DNA of 64,000 nucleotides, from NCBI RefSeq assembly GCF_014200395.1, contig NZ_JACHBS010000001.1, positions 1,302,001 to 1,366,000 on the forward strand. Direction: 5' to 3'. A program made the translations under genes and the position numbers. Positions 55,301-64,000 of the stretch are shown here, piece after piece (the first letter of the stretch is position 1; each line of letters starts with the position of its first letter). Under the pieces are notes generated by a model that saw only the letters and a list, made by a program, of their open reading frames with translations, ran no database searches and was not told the origin of the DNA. This DNA comes from Microcella frigidaquae (GTDB lineage Bacteria > Actinomycetota > Actinomycetes > Actinomycetales > Microbacteriaceae).

Positions 55301-58300
55301 CCGACCGCCGTCGTGCCCGGCGGCACCGTCACCTACCAGTTCACGGTCAACTGCTCCTCGCTCGAGACCGACTGCCTCAACCTCACGCTCGAGGACGTCG
55401 TGCCCGAGCCGCTCGAGCTGCAGTCCGTGACCACCGCGCAATCGATCCCCCCGATCGATGTCGACATCACGGGCAACGCGTTCACGGTGCGCATCATCGA
55501 CGACCTCGACGGCCCCGCCGGCACCCTCGTCGGGCTGCAGGCCGGCACGGGCATCCAGCTCAACGCGACCGCGACCGTGCCGGCCGATCTGTCGGCCGAC
55601 TGGGACGGCGTCGTCGTCGACAACACCGCGACCGTCACGGTGTCGAACCGGGAGGACCTCACCCTCGACCCGCCGCGCCGCAGCACGCTCGAGTCGAGTG
55701 CGCAGGTCGTCTTCGCGGTCACGCGCACGCTCGCCTCGCAGGTGACGAAGACCGTGACCCCCGAGTCGGCGACGGCCGTTCTCGGCACGAGCGTCGCGAT
55801 TGCGCTCGGGGCCACCAACACGAGCAACGGCTCGGTCGACTCGCTGGTCATCCAAGAGCCCTCGAACACCGCGTCGACGGTGCTCGACCTCCTGCAGCCC
55901 AGCGGCATCAGCGGCGTCACGATGCCCAGCGGCGCCGACCGGGTGCGGGTCGACTGGTTCAACGGCACCACGTGGTCCACGGGAACCCCCTCCGTGACCG
56001 CCGCGCTGCCGAGCGGCGTCGCGCCTGCCGACATCCAGGCCCTGCGCTTCGTCTTCACGAGCTCGACGGGCGGGCGCATCGCCATCGGGGCCACGGCGGC
56101 CCTGACGCTCGACACGCAGCTCAGCGCGGCCGCCGCGGCGGTCACCGAGCCGACGACCATCACCAACACGGCCTCGTCGTGGGTGACCTTCGCGAGCGAC
56201 AACACGACCCCGGTGCAGGCGACCGATTCGATTGTGATCGGGCCGCCGAGCATCCGCCCGATCGCCACCAAGCAGTTCGACGTGAACTCGATCATCGGCG
56301 GCCAGCAGGTGCGCGCCGAGATCGGCGGCTCGAACGGCGGCGACTTCGGGCTCAAAGAGCTGACCATCACCGAGCCGGCTCCGGGTTCGACGTCGCTCGC
56401 CGACCAGGGCCTCACCTTCGACGGCTGGGTGCAGGCCGACATCGAGTGGCCCGTCGGGGCCACGAGCGCCGAGGTGAGCTACCGCTACGAGGGCGACCTC
56501 GATTTCAGCGCGCCGATCGTCACGACGACGGCCGACACCCTTCCCGATCCGGTGGATGCGGCGCTCGTGACCGACATCCGCGTGCGGTTCCTCAGCACCC
56601 TGCCCGGAGGCATGGCTCCCGGCCAGTACGCCGTGCTCCCGTTCCTCGCCATGACCGACGCTGTGCTGAGCGACGCGACCGAGACGAACACGGTGCGCGT
56701 CGACGTCGTCACGCTCGCCGACGAGACCGACTCCGCCGAGGCCGACGACGACCTGACCCGGCGCACCGCGCGCGTCAACACGTCCATCGCGAAGACGGCG
56801 AGCCCCGACGAGCTCTACGGGATCGCCGGGGCGACGAGCCTCATCTCGATCCCGGCCCGGGTGACGCCGCTCCCGGCGGCGGTCGTCGACCCCACCGCGT
56901 CGACGGTCGGCTCGACCGCGCTGGTCATCACCGACCCGCTCGACGCGGGCACCGACGAGTTCTGGAACTGGTTCGACCTGCGAGCGATCGTCGCCACAGC
57001 GGTGCCCGGCAGCACGACGCTGTCGGTCGAGTACTTCGACGGCACCGACTGGCTGCCGTTGCCCGGTGCGACCGGCATCGTCGGCCCGACCTTCCTGTCG
57101 ACGACGATCGACCCGGCCATCCGCAGCGAGCTCGAGGGCATCCGCTTCACCTACCGTCACGTCGACTACGACACGCTCGGCACCCTGCTGAACCCCGGCT
57201 TCAGCGCCCAGCCGAACCTGTCGGTGAGCCTGCGCGATCAGCTGCGCGACGGCACGGGCGAGGCCGCGTCGGGCACGCGCACCGAGACCGTCGTCATCGA
57301 CAACCCCGCGCAGAGCCGCGTCGCGAACCCGACCGCCGACCCCACCGAGGCGACGGCCGACACCACCGAGAGCATCACGCTGCTGCCGACCGCGACCGAG
57401 GGCGGAACGGGCGGCCCCGGCGGCAACGTCACCGCCATCGCCAAGCGCTGGCTGCCGGTCACGAGCACGGGCATCGAGGCGGTCAACGCCCGCTCGGCCG
57501 ACGAGGCGACCGTCGAGATCAGCTGGGGCACGGGCGGGGCGGCCTTCGACTCGGTCGTCGTGGCCGACACGGCGAGCGACCCGGCCACCACCTCGGTCGC
57601 CGACACGGTGTTCGAGGCCTTCGATCTCGTGCGCATCCCGGCGATCACCCCCGCCATGGACCCGCTGCTGACCTACGACCGCATCGTCGCCGTCGAGCTC
57701 TACCTGCCGGGCTCCGGGTGGACGCCCGCGAGCGGCAACCCCTGCGCGGGCAGCGCCTGCGACGGAACCTTCCCGGGCTACACGCTCACAGCGAGCGAGA
57801 GCGCCAACGCCACCGGCGTGCGCCTCATCGTCGAGGAGAGCCCGACCCGCGGCAGCCGAATCGGCACGAACCCGCTCGCGCCGCCCGTCGGCACCGGTGT
57901 CGCGCCCTCGATGAGTCTGAGCCGCGACCTCCGCCTGGTCTTCGAGGTGCGCGATGTGCGCCGCAGCGACCCGAGCGTCGCCGTGCTCGGATCGACCCGC
58001 GAGGCCGAGTACAACCTGCCGGGCGACTTCGGGTTGGTGCGCAACTCCGCTCTCATGCAGGGGCGCGATGCGGCCGAGGCCGTGTTGCTCTCGCGCACCG
58101 CGAGCGACGACATCCTGATCCTCGACACGCCGCTGACGGTCGACATCACGAAGACCTGGGTCGACGGCCCGCTCGGCACGCCGCCCGACGGCACGCCGCA
58201 GTCGCTCTACCCCCGCGCGCGCATGACGATCGAGGCGACGAACGAGTCGGTCTCCCGCGTCGACGAGCTCGCCATCGTCGACCCGGTCGGCGGCACCGAT

Positions 58301-61300
58301 CCCTTCGACGCGGTCAACCTCTTCGACATCGTCACGCTCACCGTGCCCTCGGGCGCGACCGCGAGCGAGGTGCTGCTGACCCGCGAGGGCGGCGGCGTGA
58401 CCAGCCACACGGTCAGCGCCGCGCTCGCGCTCACCACGGCGCAGCTCGCCGACGTCGTGGGCATCGAGGTCGTGCACACCGGTCGCATCGACGTGCAGGC
58501 ATCGACCCGGCTGGTCATCGACACCCAGCTGCGGCCCACGTTGCGCAGCGACGCAGGCACGCGGGTCGACTCGACGAGCAGCCCGATCGTCGACAACACC
58601 GCGCAGGCGCGCATCGTCGACCCGGGCGGGGTCATCGCCCCGCCGCTGGGCGAGGCGAACTACACGCTGCTCGCCGAAGACTCGGCGTCAGTCGCCGTCG
58701 TCGACTTCACCTACGGCGTCACCGCCACGAAGGGCATCGTCGCCGACACCACCGCGACCCCCAGCACGCCCGCGACGCAGATCGACGGCAACTCGCGCGT
58801 CGCGACGGTGACGCTCACCGGACAGCCCTCGGGCACGGTCCGGTCGACCGACATGCTGTTCGAGGACATCAGCCCGACCTTCTGGAACGCGTACAGCTTC
58901 ACCGCGTTCGGCTCGCACTCGTTCGCCACCCCGATCAACCGGGTCAAGCTCGATGTGCTCATCGGGGTCGACTACAGCGTCGACCCGGGCACGGGCGACC
59001 TCATCGTCGAGTGCGCGGGCAGCACCGACCTCTCGGCCTGCTGGGTCGAGGGCACCCTCGCCAGCTCGCTCGCGCTGCCGACGCTGCCGCCCGGTGCCAC
59101 GGTGGCCGACATCCGGGGCATCCGTGCCCAGTACACGCGCGCCGACGGCGCCGCGTGGGAGCGCCCCTTCAACCCCAGCCAGACGCTGCGCTTCACGGTG
59201 ACCCGCCGCGACACGCTCGTCGAGCCGGTCGACGAGCCCGTGCCCTCGACGCTGTACATCTACACGCAGCCCGCGCCGGGAGAGACCGAGATCGGCGTCT
59301 TCACGAACGACCTGACGGTCACCTCGTGGGCCGACAACGGCACGGATGCTCCCCTCTGGGAAGCGACCGACAACGACACCAAGCAGATCCTCTTCCAGCA
59401 CCGCCCGGCCAAGGTGCAGATCATCAAGACGCCGTTCGGCCCGCTCACGCTCGGCGCTCCGATCCCCTACGAGATCGAGGTCACGAACCGCGGCAGCGGG
59501 CTCGACAAGCAGCTGACCGGGCTCGAGATCGTCGACCTGATCCCCGTCGACGGCCAGGGCCCGCAGCTCGTGCTGCCGCTCGACCCCGAGACGAGCCTGC
59601 CCTACGAGCCCGCCGACATCATCGAGCTCACGGTGCTCGACGAGGCCAACCAGCCCGTCGCCGCGCCGAGCTTCACGGCCACCCTCGGCACCGCCGAGGT
59701 CACGGGGCAGCCGCTCACGATCACGATCGACCCCGCCTTCGTGCTCGAGCACGACTGGACCTTGACGATCAGCGCGCCGCTGCAGTTCCGCCAGTTCTTC
59801 GAGGCGGGCAGTGCCACCGAGAACTTCGTGCTCAACAGCGCGACGGTCACGAGCGACCAGCCGTTCGACGAGTGCACCCCGGCGACCGACACGGTGCTCG
59901 ATCCGACGATCTTCGAGGTGGCCTCCTGCACCGCGACCACGCGCGTCTGGGCACTGCCGAGCGCGCCCATGACCATCATCAAGGGCGTGAAGGGTGTGGA
60001 GGCCGGGCCGCTCGGCACGGACGGTCTGCCGCTCATCGACCCGGCGACGGGCGCGCCCTACGACGACCTCGGCGTGATCAAGACCGTGCCGAGCAACCCC
60101 GCCGACTGCTCGGCCCCGACGCTCGCCGTCGACGGCGAGCTCTACTACCGCTACCCCTGCGTGCCGATCACGCGACCGGGCGGCGAGGAGGAGTGGGTCG
60201 GCTACTTCTTCAACGCCGGCAACGTGCGCGTGTACCAGATCTCGTCGATCGACGTGCTGCCGCGCGAGAACGACCGCGGCGTGATCATCAACGACGCGCG
60301 CAGCTCGCGCTGGGCGCCGATCCTGCTCGAGCGCCCGCGGCTCGTCGGCTACCCCGACGAGGCCCTGACGGTCTACTACACCGACCGGCTCGACATGGCC
60401 ACGCCCGCGTGCAACGGCGCCGACATCCAGAACGATCTGGGCATGTCGCCGACGAGCGACCCGCCCATGGTCGAGGCGTACTGGCCCTGCGTCAGCAGCG
60501 CCGCCGCGGGCGGTCTGCTCGACCGTGCGAACCCTTCGACGGGCTGGCGGGTCATGCCCGATGCCCCCTCCACCGCGCTGCTCGAGAGCGTCGTCGCGCT
60601 GAAGTTCGTCATCGACTTCGAAGTCGGCGGCATCACCCCCGTCGGGCTCGCGCCCGGCGAGGCTGTGTCGATCGCTTACCGCACCCGCACGGCGCTCGAG
60701 CCGGTGCTGCGCGAGACGAACGCGAACCTCGCGCGCGACTCCATCGCCTACAACTCGATCGCCGGCGCCGCGCGCGGCTTCGACGGCGTCAACGACCTGC
60801 CGTACCGGTTCGTGACCGAGCCGCGCAAGGTCGGCGTCGCCCTCGCCACGGGCGCGGTCGACCTCGCGAAGGTCGTCGACGGCACGGGCGAGCGGTTCGC
60901 GCCCGGAACCTTCCAGGTCGCGCTGGCCTGCACGGTCGACATCGACGGCGCGGGCACCGAGCATGATCCCGAGCCCATCCAGCTGCTGAGCAGCACGGGT
61001 GCCAACCGCTCGCCGTTCACCCTGACGGGCGATGCGGCCGCGACGCGCATCCTCGGCATCCCGCTGTACGCCGTCTGCGATGTGAGCGAGGTCGGCACGA
61101 CCGGGGCGACCGAGACGGTCATCAGCCCCGAGCAGGTCGTCTCGCGAGCACTGCCCTCGAGCCCCTCGACCGTGTTCAACCCCGTGCCCGCGTTCGATGA
61201 TCGCCCCGCGATCGAGCAGAGCACGGTCACGAACACGTACGAGGAAGCGTCGATCACGATCACCAAGACCGTGAACATGAACGGTGCCGTGAACGAGGCT

Positions 61301-64000
61301 GGCAACCCGGTCTCGCCGGGCAGCTTCGCGTTCAGCATCGCCTGCACCTACGACAACGGGTCCGGCCCGACGGCGGTCACCATGACGCCCTCGACCTTCA
61401 CGCTCAGCCACGGGGGGTCGCGCACGTACACCGACCTCCCGGCGGGCGCGGTCTGCACGGTCACCGAGACGACCACCCGCAGCGCGACGGTCACCAAGGT
61501 CGTGACTGTGGGCGGCGTCGCGGGCAGCTCGACGTCCGGCGCGATCGCGTCGAACATCGTGCTCGCACCCGACACGGCCGGAGGCGCCCCGACGAACCAG
61601 GTCGACTACACCAACACCATCGCGGTCGGATCGCTCAGCGTCACCAAGGCCATCACCGGCGCTGGCGCGGCCGAGTACGGCGACGGCACCTTCACCGTGC
61701 GCGTCAGTTGCACGCGCACGGGAGCATCGGCCACACCGACCACCGTCGGCGCGCCGGCGAACTCGGTGTGGTGGGGCACGTTCACGCTCGACAACAGCAA
61801 CCCGCCGAGCTCGCTGACCCGCACGATCGACAACATCCCGGCGGGGTCGGTCTGCGTCATCACGGAGCCGAACAACGCCGGTGCCACCGCGGTGACGCTG
61901 CCGAGCAATGCCACGATCACGGCGAACTCGACCGTTGCGCGCACGATCACCAACCGCTTCGACCTCGCCTCGCTCACGGTCGGCAAGACCGTGCAGACCG
62001 CGGCCGTCGACGCCGAGGGCAACCCGGTCTACCCGGCCGACCCCTTCGCGTACGAGGTGGCGTGCACCTTCCAGTCGCAGACCGTGCTCGCGAGCGGCTT
62101 CAGCAGCTCGCCGATGACGTTCACGCTGCGCCACGGCGAGACCCGCACGTTGACCGGCCTGCCCGCCGGCGGCTCGTGCACCGTCACCGAGACGAACACC
62201 CAGGGTGCTGACTCGACATCGATCCTGCGCACGGTCAACAGCACGCAGACCTCGATCGACGGCGTGACGACGACGATCGCCTCGCTCGCGGCGGACGCGA
62301 CCAACCCGGTTACGCGCAACTCCACGCAGTTCACCAACCGCTACGGGGTGTCGAGCTTCACGATCACGAAGGACGTCATCGGTGGGGGTGTCGACCAGTT
62401 CGCGCCCGCATCCTTCACCGCCGCGCTCTACTGCGAGACCGCCGACGGCGTCGTCTCGTTCGACGGCGACGTGGTGGTGGCGGCCGACGGCGTGACCACG
62501 ATCGAGAACCTCGCCGACGGGTCGACCTGCACCGTCTTCGAGCGCGACGTCGAGCTCACGGGCGCCGACGCGCACCGCATCGTCGACGACGAGGGCACGG
62601 TGATCGACGGCGTCGACATCGTCATCACCGCCGATGAGCCCGGTCGGGTCACCCTCGAGAACTACTACCTGACGGGTGAGCTCGAGGTGAGCAAGACCGT
62701 GCTCGGGGCGGGCGCAGCCTTCGGTGACGGTCCCTTCGAGGTCACTCTCGCCTGCGAGCGCGACGGTATCGCCGTCGACATCGCCGGCGGGGCGACCCGG
62801 TCGATCACGGCGGGCGGCACCGCCTCGTACACGCTGCTGCCCTCCGGCGCGGAGTGCACCCTGACCGAGACCGATCCGGCCGGAGCGACCTCGAGCCGCA
62901 TCCTCGACGAGAACGGCGCAGAGCTGACGGACGATGTCGCCACCGGCACGACCTTCACGGTCGTCGTCGACGACAGCGTGCTGCTCGACAACCAGACGCA
63001 GCCCGCGCGCGAGGTCGAGAACACCTTCGAGCTCGCCTCGCTGACGGTGTCGAAGTCGGTCGACAGCTCGGCGGTCGACCAGTCGGGCACCGCGGTGGCG
63101 TACGGCCCGTTCCCGGTCACCGTCGACTGTCTCTTTGAGGGCGCTGCTGTGTACGGAACGGGCTACGACGCCGACACTCCGATGGCGCAGAGCCTCGCCG
63201 ATGGCGCGAGCTGGACGATCGAGGGGCTGCCCAACGGGGCCACCTGCACCGTGACCGAGACCGACGCGATGGACGCCGCGGGCACGACCCTGACCGTCGT
63301 CGTCGACGGCGGCGACCCCGACACGGTCGAGGGCACGGACACGTCGGTCGTTCTCGGAACGACCAGCTCGGTCGCCATCGAGAACGCCTACGACGTCGGT
63401 TCGCTGACCGTCACCAAGGCGGTCACGGGTGCCGGGGCCGACGCCTGGGCGGATGCCCCCTTCCAGCTCGACGTGCGCTGCGTGCTCGACGACGCGAGCG
63501 GTGAGCGCACCGTCTTCGAGCAGTCGTACACGCTGCAGCGCGGAGACGACCCCGTTCTCATCGAGAACCTCGCCGCGGGCGCCCTGTGCTCGGTCACCGA
63601 GTCGGCCACCGGTGGAGCATCCGCGACGACGATCGTCGTCGACGGCGGCGATCCGGTCGCCGACCTCACCGCCGACGTGCTGATCGGCGACGGCGGGCAC
63701 GAGGTCACGGTCACCAACACCTTCCTGCTCGGCGAGGTCTCCGTCAGCAAGGTGCGCGACGGCGAGGGCGCTGCGACGTGGGGCGCCGGACCGTTCGAGG
63801 TCGAGCTGTCGTGCACGCGCGACATCGACGGCGTCGAGCAGGCGATCGAGATTCCGGGCGGTGCGACGCGCGAGCTGAGCTCCGACTCGCTCTACGAGGC
63901 CAGCTGGACGGGCCTGCCGCACGACGCCGAGTGCTCGGCCGTCGAGACGCGCACGGCGGGCGCGACCTCGAGCGCGATCGACCTCGACGTGGTGACGGTC

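Overview
The window looks like a chromosomal segment of a high-GC Gram-positive actinobacterium, most likely a member of the Microbacteriaceae. The reasons are the GC-rich codon usage, many GTG starts, the actinobacterial forms of S10, S12, EF-Tu and EF-G, the actinobacterial small ribosomal protein bS22 next to a BldC-type HTH protein, the lhr-nei pair, and very large DUF5979-type surface-protein repeats. The family assignment is inference. No rRNA, tRNA, CRISPR array or prophage was recognised.

Layout. 1-4390 (minus): first part of the S10 operon, rpsJ-rplC-rplD-rplW-rplB-rpsS-rplV-rpsC-rplP, running off the left edge. 4813-14136: a block that separates the S10 operon from the str operon. 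It holds a histidine-degradation operon hutH-hutU-hutG-hutI (minus), its probable IclR-type regulator with a palindromic operator, and a three-gene plus-strand redox module (haem membrane protein, anchored exported protein, FAD/NAD reductase). Each end carries one of two paralogous four-helix membrane proteins. 14283-18716 (minus): str operon rpsL-rpsG-fusA-tuf with a good promoter and a large hairpin between rpsG and fusA. 18983-19741: a membrane protein. 19849-31718 (minus): a type IVa pilus locus with pilin, pilB, pilT, pilC, pilA, three minor-pilin-like genes, pilD, pilM, pilN and pilO.

31797-34330: two insertion sequences side by side, an IS110-family element with a strongly structured leader and an IS481-family element. 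A second, apparently identical IS481 copy in the opposite orientation lies at 45530-46550; it entered at the stop codon of a nuclease gene. Between the copies is an ordinary housekeeping stretch: marR, an orphan winged-helix regulator, a candidate 33-residue leaderless peptide, upp, tadA, a CDF cation transporter, a stand-alone CDF-dimerisation-like protein, proC, the potassium uptake pair trkA/trkH, arsR, a BldC-like protein, bS22, a HAD phosphatase, a glutaredoxin-like protein and an SRAP protein. Several of these genes have a -10 box six or seven bases before the start codon and are probably leaderless.

46552-54891: a nuclease, a membrane protein, a non-coding stretch with an inverted repeat and four 24-bp tandem repeats, nei, lhr, an esterase and a NUDIX-like protein. 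55109-64000: the first 2964 codons of a giant secreted surface protein with DUF11-like segments followed by at least nine ~110-residue DUF5979-like repeats; it runs off the right edge. The long reading frames antisense to this gene and to tuf/fusA are codon-bias shadows and are not annotated.
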